Positions 25,768 to 33,488 of a DNA stretch of 64,000 nucleotides are shown one piece after another (within the stretch, counting starts at the first letter, position 1; each line of letters starts with the position of its first letter). Below the pieces are notes generated by a model that was given only the letters and a program-made list of their open reading frames with translations, was not told where the DNA came from and made no database searches. The translations under genes and the position numbers were made by a program. The stretch covers positions 620,001 through 684,000 of the forward strand of contig JODP01000001.1 in assembly GCA_000719025.1 (NCBI GenBank), written 5' to 3'. This DNA is from Kineosporia aurantiaca JCM 3230. GTDB taxonomy: Bacteria; Actinomycetota; Actinomycetes; Actinomycetales; Kineosporiaceae.

Positions 25768-26007
25768 TCAATGAAGGACGCTTTCCAGCGCCGGTTGGCG
25801 GGTGTCCATCAACAGGGCGAACATCTCGTCCCGCCAGTCCCGGGCCCCGCGCGGATAGTCGCGCATCTGCTTCCAGTACTCCTCGACCGCCTCCCGGGCG
25901 GCGGCCGACAGCCGGGTGCCGGTGGAGTCGTCCAGATGGTCACCGAAAGCGGCTATTCCCTCGGCGATCCCGAGAAGACGTTCGAGCAGGGCGGCGGAGG
26001 GGGTCAT
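25768..26007 (-). CDS. Small hypothetical protein
   Basis: 79 residues, helical throughout, with EAVEEYWKQMRDYPRGARDW and RDEMFALLMDT. No family recognised. The composition is ordinary for a soluble cytosolic protein and the gene fits neatly between the convergent oxygenase (7 bp) and the MarR gene (61 bp upstream), so it is probably real. ATG 26007. Confidence 0.55.
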   Translation of the reverse strand: MTPSAALLERLLGIAEGIAAFGDHLDDSTGTRLSAAAREAVEEYWKQMRDYPRGARDWRDEMFALLMDTRQPALESVLH

Positions 26008-26068
26008 GCTCAGCCCATCGGCAAACGGGTGAACCGGCTTGATACCCCACCGGTAACCGGGTCTGACC

Positions 26069-26548
26069 TCAGCGGGCGCTGAGCTTCTCCTGCACCTGGC
26101 GGCCGATCTCGGTGAGCTGCCCGAGCTGCTCCGGGGTGAGCTGGTCGATCAGCATCTCCCGCACCGCCCGCACGTGTCCGGGGGCACTGGCCGCGAGCTT
26201 GGCCCGGCCCGCGGGAGTGAGCTCGGCGTTCATCCCCCGCCGGTCCTCCTCGCACTCCACCCGCCGGACCCAGCCGGCCTGCTCGGCCCGGGTGACCGCG
26301 CGGGTGACCCCGCTGCGGGTGGACAGCGTGAGATCGGCCAGTTCCCGCATCCGCAGCCGGCCCTCGGGGGCCTCGGACAGCCGGACCAGGATGTCGTAGT
26401 CGGTCAGCGTCAGATCCGAGTCCGAGGCGAGCTGCCGGTCCAGGGACGCGAAGAGCATCCGGGTACTGTCCAGGTAGGCCCGCCAGGCCGCCTGCTCGGG
26501 TCCGGTCAGCCAGGCCGGGTCTTCAGGGTGACCCTCGTCGTCGCGCAC
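26069..26548 (-). CDS. MarR family transcriptional regulator
   Basis: 159 residues. The winged helix shows as DLTLTDYDILVRLSEAPEGR, MRELADLTLSTRSGVTRAVT (recognition helix) and VECEEDRRGMNAELTPAGRA (wing with the DRR motif), about residues 35-105, flanked by dimerisation helices. It probably represses its own gene or a neighbour such as the small protein downstream. GTG 26548 is chosen; the frame is open to 26617 but that part overlaps the upstream direct repeats. Confidence 0.88.
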   Translation of the reverse strand: MRDDEGHPEDPAWLTGPEQAAWRAYLDSTRMLFASLDRQLASDSDLTLTDYDILVRLSEAPEGRLRMRELADLTLSTRSGVTRAVTRAEQAGWVRRVECEEDRRGMNAELTPAGRAKLAASAPGHVRAVREMLIDQLTPEQLGQLTEIGRQVQEKLSAR

Positions 26549-26570
26549 CCCATCGAGTTTACCGCCATTA

Positions 26571-26625
26571 GTTGACGGCGCAATGACTGCGTGGCAGCAT
26601 AGTGGTTGCTGGTGCAATGACTACG
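26571..26625. promoter_or_regulatory. Direct repeats upstream of the marR gene
   Basis: Two 21-bp units start at 26571 (GTTGACGGCGCAATGACT...) and 26605 (GTTGCTGGTGCAATGACT...), 17 of 21 bases identical, 34 bp apart (about three helical turns). Both contain TTGxxGGxGCAA, a short inverted half-site pair. They are candidate MarR binding sites. Confidence 0.45.
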
Positions 26626-26754
26626 CGCGTCCGCCTTCCCCCCCGAGGTCGGGCGCTGCGGCGGCACCGGTTCTGCAAGTACAGCTTGCCGTCCTGCTCC
26701 AATCCCCCCTCCGGAGCAGGGCGGCAAGCGACTTTTGGCTGCTCCGGCCGCAAA

Positions 26755-26796
26755 CGACGAGCCCCCGGAGCCAGCGGCATCCGGGGGCGGGTCGTC
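26755..26796 (-). terminator. Hairpin terminator after the csbD-like gene
   Basis: GACGA-GCCCCCGG and CCGGGGGC-GGGTCGTC form a stem of about 13 bp. On the minus strand it lies 14 bp after the stop of the CsbD gene. A second inverted pair, CCGGAGCAG (26711) and CTGCTCCGG (26740), follows it. Confidence 0.65.
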
Positions 26797-26809
26797 AGCG
26801 GCCGAGCGG

Positions 26810-26983
26810 TCAGTGCTTGAACGCGTCCTTGACGTGCTCGCCGGCCTGCTTGAAGTCGGCCGAGGTCTGGTCCGCGCGGCCCTCGGCCTCGAGGCGCTCG
26901 TCACCCTTGCCCTTGCCGACCGCTTCCTTGACCTTGCCGACGACACTCTCGCCGGTGTTCTTGATCTTGTCGGTGGCGCTCAT
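26810..26983 (-). CDS. CsbD family stress protein
   Basis: 57 residues: DKIKNTGESVVGKVKEAVGK then DERLEAEGRADQT, the CsbD pattern of a small, highly charged, largely helical protein induced by general stress. Function is unknown in detail. ATG 26983 follows a GGAGA ribosome site at 6 bases. It is flanked by a terminator and is probably transcribed alone from a stress promoter in 26984-27154. Confidence 0.88.
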   Translation of the reverse strand: MSATDKIKNTGESVVGKVKEAVGKGKGDERLEAEGRADQTSADFKQAGEHVKDAFKH

Positions 26984-27154
26984 GGCGATCTCCAAACGTC
27001 GGCAAACACTTCCCCGGAACCACCGTCGGCGGCCTCCGGTACCCCTCACTCTTCCCCCTCCCCCGGGATCCGCATCTTGGGGTGAACCCTGAGATTTGGT
27101 CAAAGTGGAAAGCCAGGGTTCCCATTTGTCGAAGGCTGGGTTTCACTATTACCT

Positions 27155-28042
27155 ATGAGTGACGAACTGGAAGCGATTCTCAGGAGCGTCGCCTCGGGGG
27201 AGATGAGCCCCGAAGCGGCCATGAAGGCCATGGACGAGCAGAAGGCCCGCGAAGCCGCGCCGCCCCCGCCGACCCCCGCCGCCCCGCTGTTCGGGGCCAC
27301 CTCCTCCGGCCCGGCCAAGCAGGCCGGGGGCACCCCGCCGGTCACCGGAGTGATCACCGCCGTCCGCGTGCTCGGGTCGTACCGGGCTGTGCAGATCGTG
27401 GCCGACCCGACCGTGGCCCAGCTCTACGTCACCGGGTCGCACCGGATCAGCCAGGAGGGCAGCACGCTGATCGTCTCCGGCACCGGCCCTCTGGACGAGC
27501 CGAGCGACGCCCGTGCGAACCGGCCCGGCAACCTGTTCGGCGGCTTCAGCTTCAGCGACCTGCCCAAGACGATCACCTGGGCCCGGTCCTGGAAGGAGCA
27601 CCAGCTGCTGATCCGGGTGAACCCCGACCTGCTGGTCGAGCTGGAGACCACCGGGGCCGAGGTGAAGCTGAACGGCCTGACCGGAGGGCTGAAGGCCCGG
27701 GTGGTGGCGAGCTCGCTGAAGGCCGAGAAGCTGCGCGGGCGGCTGGATCTGGAGGCCGTCTCCTCATCGGTCAAGCTCGGCGCGGTACCGACCGGCGAGT
27801 CCCGGCTCTACGCCGAGTCCTCCTCCGCCCGGTTCACCCTGCTGGAGGGCAGTGACCTGCGGATCGAGGGCACGAACCGGATGGGCCGGCTGCAGTTGCC
27901 GGACCGCCCGGCCAGCACCCTGCCGCTGGACGGCCAGACCACCGAGAGCGTCGTCGGTTCCGGCCGGGACCGGCTCAGCATCGAGGCGATCATGAGCTCG
28001 GTGACGGTGAACACCCAGGTCTGGGACGAGGTTCCGCAGTGA
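27155..28042 (+). CDS. DUF4097-like beta-solenoid protein with N-terminal SHOCT-like motif
   Basis: 295 residues. Residues 1-30 (LEAILRSVASGEMSPEAAMKAM) form a short SHOCT-like helix pair. After a Pro/Ala linker, residues 65-295 are repetitive short strands (LLVELETTGAEVKLNGL, LKARVVASSLKAEKLRG, LDLEAVSSSVKLG, RLYAESSSARFTLL), matching DUF4097/adhesin-like right-handed beta-helices. No signal peptide, so cytosolic. Its stop overlaps the start of a DUF2089 gene (GTGA), the usual partner in actinobacteria, usually in the opposite order. Confidence 0.75.
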   Translation: MSDELEAILRSVASGEMSPEAAMKAMDEQKAREAAPPPPTPAAPLFGATSSGPAKQAGGTPPVTGVITAVRVLGSYRAVQIVADPTVAQLYVTGSHRISQEGSTLIVSGTGPLDEPSDARANRPGNLFGGFSFSDLPKTITWARSWKEHQLLIRVNPDLLVELETTGAEVKLNGLTGGLKARVVASSLKAEKLRGRLDLEAVSSSVKLGAVPTGESRLYAESSSARFTLLEGSDLRIEGTNRMGRLQLPDRPASTLPLDGQTTESVVGSGRDRLSIEAIMSSVTVNTQVWDEVPQ

Positions 28043-28485
28043 CCGTTGGCCCGACGGGTGCCGCTGGGCCCCGGACCGGCTACCGGGCGCCCCAGCAGTG
28101 CCCGGTCTGCGCCGAGGAACTGCACGTCACCCAGCTCGGCTGCGATTCCTGCGGGACGGGACTGAGCGGGCACTTCGAGCAGTGCGACTTCTGCGCGCTG
28201 GGTGAGCCGGAACTCGATGTGCTGCGGGTCTTCCTGGCTTCGCGCGGCAACATGAAGGAGCTGGAACGCCATCTCGGCGTCAGCTACCCGACCGCGCGGG
28301 CCCGGTTCGACGACCTGCTGGCGAAGCTCGGCCTGCGACCCACCGGAGCGGCTACCACCAAGCCGAGCGGGCCGGAAACCGACGAACCGGATGATGCGGT
28401 CGAACGGGATCGGCTGGCCACGTTGCAGGCTCTGGCCACCGGTTCGCTGGATCTGGACGCAGCCCGGCGGATGCTGGAAAAATGA
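28039..28485 (+). CDS. DUF2089 family zinc-ribbon/HTH protein
   Basis: 148 residues. Zn ribbon: CPVCAEEL and CDSCGTGL (CxxC pairs, about 22-40), then a further CDFC at about 50; then a helix-turn-helix (LRVFLASRGNMKELERHLGVSYPTARARFDDLL), and a C-terminal LATLQALATGSLDLDAARRML that resembles the N-terminal motif of the upstream protein. It is probably a DNA-binding regulator of this two-gene unit. Start GTG 28039 overlaps the previous stop. Confidence 0.85.
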   Translation: MTVGPTGAAGPRTGYRAPQQCPVCAEELHVTQLGCDSCGTGLSGHFEQCDFCALGEPELDVLRVFLASRGNMKELERHLGVSYPTARARFDDLLAKLGLRPTGAATTKPSGPETDEPDDAVERDRLATLQALATGSLDLDAARRMLEK

Positions 28486-28823
28486 TCTTGCCGAAGCGCC
28501 TTCGAGTGCGGGGGTACACCTGTCACCTGCAGCGATGCGCGGCAGAATGCTCCTTCGGCGTCCCCGATCCGGAGCAGGGGTACCTTCCGGCCCCTCAGGG
28601 GTAGGGGTAAACCCCCGACCTGCAGGGTCCAGGGATCAGCCGAGGCAGCCGCGATCCATCGAACTTACGGTGGTCGGGCTGCCACCGGTCTCGCCGCCGA
28701 TCATGATCGCGGCGGGCCGACAGCCTTCGAGCGAGTGCACGGCCGGTGCCTTTTCGGGCCACCGGAGGGGATGTCCCGCCGGCGCCGGCCGTGTACTCGC
28801 CCGGGGAGCAGGCGCACCGCGCC
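28486..28823. other. Convergent intergenic region, no gene seen
   Basis: 338 bp between convergent genes. It contains CCCCTCAGGGG-type short hairpins near 28590 and a near-palindrome CCGCCGATCATGATCGCGGCGG-like segment near 28690. Possible terminators; frames through it have no protein-like character. Confidence 0.5.
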
Positions 28824-29516
28824 TCACTGGGTCTGCGACAGGTCCGTGGTCGAGCCGTCGGTAGTGGTCGCACTGCCGGTACCCGTGCCCGTGCCGGTCG
28901 AGCCGCTCGAGCCGCTGCCGAACTGCTGGCTGCCGTCCTGGCTCTGCCCGAAGGGCGACGTCCCGGTGCCACTCTGGCCCGTACCGGTCTGCCCCTGACC
29001 CGTCTGACCCTGACCGGTCTGACCCTGGCCGGTCTGACCCTGTCCGGTCTGACCCTGGCCACCGAAGCCACCGCCGAAACCGCCGCCCCCGAAGCCACCC
29101 CCACCGAAACCGCCACCGGTCTGTCCACCGGTGCCGGTGCTGTTCGAGACGGAAGCGGCGCCGCGGTCGTGACCCACCACGTACCCGGTCGCGAAGCCGA
29201 CCCCGAGCAGCAGGATGCCGCCGATCACGGTGGCCGCCACCGGCGTCTTCAATTTCTCGACGAAGTTGGCCCCTCGACTGCCGCCCGCTGCGGGCGGGGC
29301 CGCGGCGAGCTGCTCCTGCGGCACTTCGAAGGTCATCGGAGGCGGCGTGGAACCGCCGTACGGCTGCGGCTGGAGCTGCCCCGACGGGTAAGCGGCCGGA
29401 ACCGGCTGCGGCTGTGGCGGCGACCACATCGGGGTGGTCGCCTGCGCCTCGTGCTCCGGCGGGGCCGGGTGGTGGTTCACCGGCGCCGCGATCGTCTGCC
29501 CCTGGTTCTCTGCCAT
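28824..29516 (-). CDS. Gly-rich single-pass membrane protein with GQGQT repeats
   Basis: 230 residues. Residues 1-90 are Pro/Gln-rich and cytosolic; one TM helix follows (VAATVIGGILLLGVGFATGYVVG, about 97-118). The outside part is low complexity: GFGGGGFGGGGFGGGFGG, then five TGQGQ repeats from 15-bp DNA repeats (about 28978-29062), then Ser/Thr/Gly. It lacks any catalytic domain. Such architecture suits a flexible surface or stalk protein. ATG 29516. No family recognised. Confidence 0.7.
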   Translation of the reverse strand: MAENQGQTIAAPVNHHPAPPEHEAQATTPMWSPPQPQPVPAAYPSGQLQPQPYGGSTPPPMTFEVPQEQLAAAPPAAGGSRGANFVEKLKTPVAATVIGGILLLGVGFATGYVVGHDRGAASVSNSTGTGGQTGGGFGGGGFGGGGFGGGFGGQGQTGQGQTGQGQTGQGQTGQGQTGTGQSGTGTSPFGQSQDGSQQFGSGSSGSTGTGTGTGSATTTDGSTTDLSQTQ

Positions 29517-29606
29517 GTGCTCCAGGGTTGGCGCTCCCGATGGGCGAAGGCCGCATCCCCGCTGTGATCCAGCTGTGAAATGCGGCCTCCGAACCGACGG
29601 GTTACT

Positions 29607-30392
29607 TCACTTCACCTCGCGGCGCAGGGTGCGAACCGCGCCGACCACCAGGGGGAACACCATCCAGAGCAGCAACGAGGTGACGATCTGTCCCCATTCC
29701 TTGCCGCTGATCGGGTCGCCGTTGCCGAGCACGCTCAGCGTGCTGTTGGTGTCCAGCCACTCCCCGGCCGACTGCAGGGCGGAGAACTGGGAGATGATCG
29801 TGAACGCGATCGGCAGGGCGAAGAAGCTGACGATCGCCACCGGGGTGTTGGCGAACAGCAGGCCGAACCCGACGCCGATGGCGAAGTTGATCAGCAGGAA
29901 CAGCCAGAGCTGGGCGGCCGCGGCGAGATCCAGGTCCCAGGCGTCGCCGGTGCTGGAGAACGCGGTGGCCAGGGCCGCGATCGGCAGGATGACGACCAGG
30001 GTGAGGGTGGCCAGCACCATGGCGGCCAGGAACTTCGCCGCGATCACCTTGCCGCGCTGCGGGACCAGGGTGAACGTGGTCAGCGCCGTGCGCTGGGACC
30101 ACTCGCTGGTCACGGTCAGGATGCCGAGCACCGGGCCGAGGATGCCGATCGGCAGGAGCGCCAGCTGGGAGTAGCCCCGCCAGGTCTGGTCGCTGTCCCC
30201 CCAGATCGCCATCGCCCCGATCACCAGGGCCACGATCAGCGCAATGATGATCAGGAACCAGCGGCCGGCCCGGGTGTCGGCCATCTTGCGCAGTTCGATC
30301 CGGGTGAGCAGCAGCATGGACGGGCTGCTCAGCTTCGCGGCCGGGGTCTCGCCGGGGGCGGCCCAGGCGGGCAGCATGGTCGGGGCGCTCAT
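29607..30392 (-). CDS. ABC-2 type transporter permease
   Basis: 261 residues, six TM helices. TRIELRKMADTRAGRWFLI near residue 30 is typical of the ABC-2 permeases that open with an ELRK motif; VTSEWSQRTALTTFTLVPQR is the usual loop in exporter permeases. Start ATG 30392 overlaps the ATPase stop by 4 bp (ATGA). It exports an unknown substrate together with the ATPase. Confidence 0.88.
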   Translation of the reverse strand: MSAPTMLPAWAAPGETPAAKLSSPSMLLLTRIELRKMADTRAGRWFLIIIALIVALVIGAMAIWGDSDQTWRGYSQLALLPIGILGPVLGILTVTSEWSQRTALTTFTLVPQRGKVIAAKFLAAMVLATLTLVVILPIAALATAFSSTGDAWDLDLAAAAQLWLFLLINFAIGVGFGLLFANTPVAIVSFFALPIAFTIISQFSALQSAGEWLDTNSTLSVLGNGDPISGKEWGQIVTSLLLWMVFPLVVGAVRTLRREVK

Positions 30393-31318
30393 CGGGCTAC
30401 CTCCATCGGGGCGTTGATCGCACCGGCCGGGGCGGCGGCGTGGGCCGTGCCGGTGAGCTGGAGGAAGAGCGCCTCCAGGCCGGCCCCGTCGGCGGTGCGC
30501 AGTTCGGTCAGGACGGCGCCGGTGGCGGCCGCGGCGCGACCCACCAGCACCGGCTCCGCGTCCACCAGCAGGGCGCCGTCCGGGTTCTGGTTGACGGTCA
30601 CCCCGCTGCGGCGCAGCGCTTCGGCCAGCGGCGCCGGCTCCAGGGCGCGGACCAGGGTGCCCGCGCCGGCCAGCAGCTCCTGCTTGCTGCCGTTGGCCAC
30701 GATCTTGCCGTTGCCGATCACCACCAGCCGGTCGGCCACGGCCTCGACCTCGTGCAGCAGGTGCGAGGAGAGCAGCACCGTGCCGCCCCGGTCGGCGAAC
30801 TCCCGCAGCAGACCGCGCATCCAGAAGATGCCCTCCGGGTCCAGGCCGTTGGCCGGCTCGTCGAGCACCAGGGTGGCCGGGTTGCCGAGCAGCGCGTGGG
30901 CCAGGCCGAGGCGCTGGCGCATGCCCAGGGAGTAGTTGCCGACCCGCTTGTCGGCGGCCTTCTTGTCCAGGCCGACCAGGTCGAGGACCTGACCGACGCG
31001 TTGCCGGGGCAGCCCCAGGATCATCGTCCCGAGGGTGAGCACCTCCCGCCCGGTGCGTCCGGCGTGCTGCGCGGAGGCGTCCAGGAGCACACCGACCGCC
31101 CGCCCGGGGTTGGGCAGCTGCCGATAGGGGACGCCGTCGATGGTGGCGGTGCCGCTGGTGGCCGGGGTCAGGCCGCAGAGGATCCGCATGGTGGTGGACT
31201 TGCCGGCGCCGTTCGGGCCGAGGAATCCGGTCACTGTGCCGGTCTCGCACTGGAAGGACACGTCGGCGACGGCCGTCTGGCCGCCGTATCGCTTCGTCAG
31301 GTTCTCGATCTCGATCAC
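30389..31318 (-). CDS. ABC transporter ATP-binding protein (exporter, CcmA/NatA type)
   Basis: 309 residues. Walker A GPNGAGKST, signature YSLGMRQRLGLAHALLG, Walker B LVLDEPANGLDPEG. The C-terminal 100 residues form the extension seen in DrrA/NatA-type exporters. GTG 31318 is chosen because GGAAGGG lies about 8 bases upstream; GTG 31327 is the alternative. The gene is divergent from a histidine kinase/response regulator pair that probably controls it, the antibiotic-sensing BceAB-like arrangement. Confidence 0.9.
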   Translation of the reverse strand: MIEIENLTKRYGGQTAVADVSFQCETGTVTGFLGPNGAGKSTTMRILCGLTPATSGTATIDGVPYRQLPNPGRAVGVLLDASAQHAGRTGREVLTLGTMILGLPRQRVGQVLDLVGLDKKAADKRVGNYSLGMRQRLGLAHALLGNPATLVLDEPANGLDPEGIFWMRGLLREFADRGGTVLLSSHLLHEVEAVADRLVVIGNGKIVANGSKQELLAGAGTLVRALEPAPLAEALRRSGVTVNQNPDGALLVDAEPVLVGRAAAATGAVLTELRTADGAGLEALFLQLTGTAHAAAPAGAINAPMEVAR

Positions 31319-31445
31319 AGTGACCACCCTTCCGCTCCGGGTCCCCCCGGCGCGTCCGTCTTCGGGCCTATTCCGGGACGCCGGGGGATGACCCGGGCAT
31401 AGACGAAAGTCGGTGCTCCCAACCTCCTCGGATAGTCCTTGGGGC

Positions 31446-32777
31446 ATGGTGACGGCCCGATCGGGTGCCTACGGTGGCTGGGTGGGCATGCGATCGGGAG
31501 TCTCCGGCTGGCTCCCGGGCGAGCTGGGCGACCCGGCCGAGCCGGCCGGCCAGGAGCAACGCTCGGTCCGGGACTGGATCGTCGACGTCCTGCTCTTCCT
31601 GCTCTGCTCCGGGGTGGGCTTCCTGCTCTGGGCCGCGTCGGCCGCCGATGCCCCCCGGGCGATGGTCTACGCCGACGTGATCTTCGGCGTCCCGTGCATC
31701 CTGGCGCTCTGGTGGCGCCGCCGGTGGCCGACCCGGATCGCGCTGGCCACGGTCCCCATCGGAGTCTTCTCGGCGATCTCCGCCTTCCCGGCGCTGATCC
31801 TGATCTACACCGTGGCCGTCCGCCGCTCGCTGCGCACTCTGGCCGTCGTCGTGGTGCTCCAGCTGGCCGCCTCGTTCGCCTACGCCTGGGTCCGCCCGGA
31901 CGCGGAGACCGGCCCGGTCTTCTCGGTGATCGTCGCCCTGCTCCTGATCGGCAGCACGGTGGCCTGGGGCCTGTTCGCCCGGGCCCGCCGCCAGCTGATC
32001 CTCTCGCTGCGCGACCGGGCCGAGCGGGCCGAGTCCGAGCGCAACCTGCTGCTGGCCCAGGCCCGGCAGTCCGAGCGCACCCGGATCGCCCGCGAGATGC
32101 ACGACGTCCTCGGCCACCGGATCTCGCTGATCAGCCTGCACGCCGGCGCCCTGGAGTTCCGGGCCGACAAGGCCGGTCCCGAGGTCGCCGAGTCGGCCGC
32201 GGTGATCCGGGCCAGCGCGCACCAGGCGCTGCAGGACCTGCGCGAGGTGATCGGGGTGCTGCGGGCGGGTGAGGGTGACGAGCCACCGGACCGGCCGCAG
32301 CCGACCCTGGCCGACATCCCGGACCTGGTCGAGGAGTCCCGGCGGGCCGGGATGAAGGTGGCTTACTCCTGCAGTCAGGCCGCGGCCACGGGGGTCGGGG
32401 CGGACGGACTGAAGGCGCCCGACCTGATCGCCCGCACCACCTACCGGATCGTGCAGGAAGGGCTGACGAACGCCCGCAAACATGCTCCGGGCACTTCTGT
32501 CACGGTGACCGTGACCGGAGGGCCGGGGGTAGGGGTGGACGTGACCGTGACGAACCGGCCGCCTTTGGTCACGCCGGAGGCGCTTCCCGGGGCGGGGCAG
32601 GGTTTGGTCGGATTGGCGGAGCGGGTCACCCTGGCCGATGGACGTTTGGAGCACGGGTGGGGGTACAACGGGGACTTCCGGCTCAACGCGTGGCTGCCCT
32701 GGCCGGCGACCACGGCCGGTGATCAGGCCGGTCCGCTTCGGGAGAAGGTGCATGATCACCAGGGCGGAACTGCATGA
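31446..32777 (+). CDS. Sensor histidine kinase (HisKA_3)
   Basis: 443 residues. TM helices in about 50-170 (DVLLFLLCSGVGFLLWAA and more), then HisKA_3 with the phosphoacceptor in REMHDVLGHRISLISLHA (about 215), and ATP-binding LVQEGLTNARKHAPG-like (RIVQEGLTNARKHAPG) and GAGQGLVGLAERV. The last 12 codons (VHDHQGGTA) lie inside the TGATCA-type repeat. ATG 31446 is chosen; ATG 31488 is a good alternative. It overlaps no gene and is divergent from the ABC exporter, 127 bp away. Confidence 0.9.
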   Translation: MVTARSGAYGGWVGMRSGVSGWLPGELGDPAEPAGQEQRSVRDWIVDVLLFLLCSGVGFLLWAASAADAPRAMVYADVIFGVPCILALWWRRRWPTRIALATVPIGVFSAISAFPALILIYTVAVRRSLRTLAVVVVLQLAASFAYAWVRPDAETGPVFSVIVALLLIGSTVAWGLFARARRQLILSLRDRAERAESERNLLLAQARQSERTRIAREMHDVLGHRISLISLHAGALEFRADKAGPEVAESAAVIRASAHQALQDLREVIGVLRAGEGDEPPDRPQPTLADIPDLVEESRRAGMKVAYSCSQAAATGVGADGLKAPDLIARTTYRIVQEGLTNARKHAPGTSVTVTVTGGPGVGVDVTVTNRPPLVTPEALPGAGQGLVGLAERVTLADGRLEHGWGYNGDFRLNAWLPWPATTAGDQAGPLREKVHDHQGGTA

Positions 32778-32783
32778 TCACGG
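32747..32783. repeat. Dispersed TGATCA-centred repeat copy
   Basis: GGTGCATGATCACC (32747-32760) and CTGCATGATCACGGC (32770-32784) separated by AGGGCGGAA. The same arrangement, AGGGCGGTTCTGCATGATCACGGC, occurs at about 10199-10222. It provides the kinase stop codon and precedes the regulator start. Confidence 0.75.
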
Positions 32784-32801
32784 CCGAGGAGAGGTGACGA
32801 T

Positions 32802-33488
32802 GTGGCGGAAGCGGTGAGCGCGCCGGTGCGGGTGCTGATCGTGGACGATGACGCGCTGGTCCGGGCGGCCCTGAAGATGATGCTGTCCGGCAGCGCCGAG
32901 GTCGAGGTGGCGGGCGAGGCCGAGGACGGGTCGCAGGTGGTCGAGGCGGTGCGGCGGCTGCGGCCGGACGTGGTGCTGATGGACATCCGGATGCCCCGGG
33001 TCGACGGCCTGGCCGCCACCGAGCTGCTGGCCAAGGAGTCCGCGCCGCCCCAGGTGATCGTCCTGACCACGTTCGACGCGGACGAGTACGTGCTGCGGGC
33101 GCTCCGCGCCGGGGCGGGCGGGTTCCTGCTGAAGGACACGCCCCCGGCCGATCTGGTCCGGGCCATCGGCACGGTGGCCGCGGGCGACGCGATGCTCTCC
33201 CCCGCGGTCACCCGGCGCCTGATCGATCACGTCGGGGCTCCGGCGGTGGCCGACCACTCCGAGCGGCGGGAGGCGGCCCGGGCCCGGCTCGGGCTGCTGA
33301 GCACCCGCGAGCGGGAGGTCGCGGTGGCGGTCGGACGAGGTGGCTCGAACGCCGAGATCGCCGAGGAGCTGTTTATGAGCATCGCGACCGTGAAGGCGCA
33401 CGTGTCCAAGGTGATGACCAAGCTGGACGTGACCAACCGGGTGCAGATCGCCATCCTGGCCCACGACGCGGACCTGGAAGGCCTTTAG
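32802..33488 (+). CDS. NarL/LuxR-family response regulator
   Basis: 228 residues. Receiver (VLIVDDDALVRAAL; Asp in VVLMDIRMPRVDG, about 58; KDTP near 110) plus LuxR HTH (LLSTREREVAVAVGRGGSNAE, VKAHVSKVMTKLDVTNR). Partner of the kinase 24 bp upstream; probably regulates the divergent ABC exporter. GTG 32802. Stop overlaps the convergent secreted-protein stop by 4 bp. Confidence 0.92.
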   Translation: MAEAVSAPVRVLIVDDDALVRAALKMMLSGSAEVEVAGEAEDGSQVVEAVRRLRPDVVLMDIRMPRVDGLAATELLAKESAPPQVIVLTTFDADEYVLRALRAGAGGFLLKDTPPADLVRAIGTVAAGDAMLSPAVTRRLIDHVGAPAVADHSERREAARARLGLLSTREREVAVAVGRGGSNAEIAEELFMSIATVKAHVSKVMTKLDVTNRVQIAILAHDADLEGL

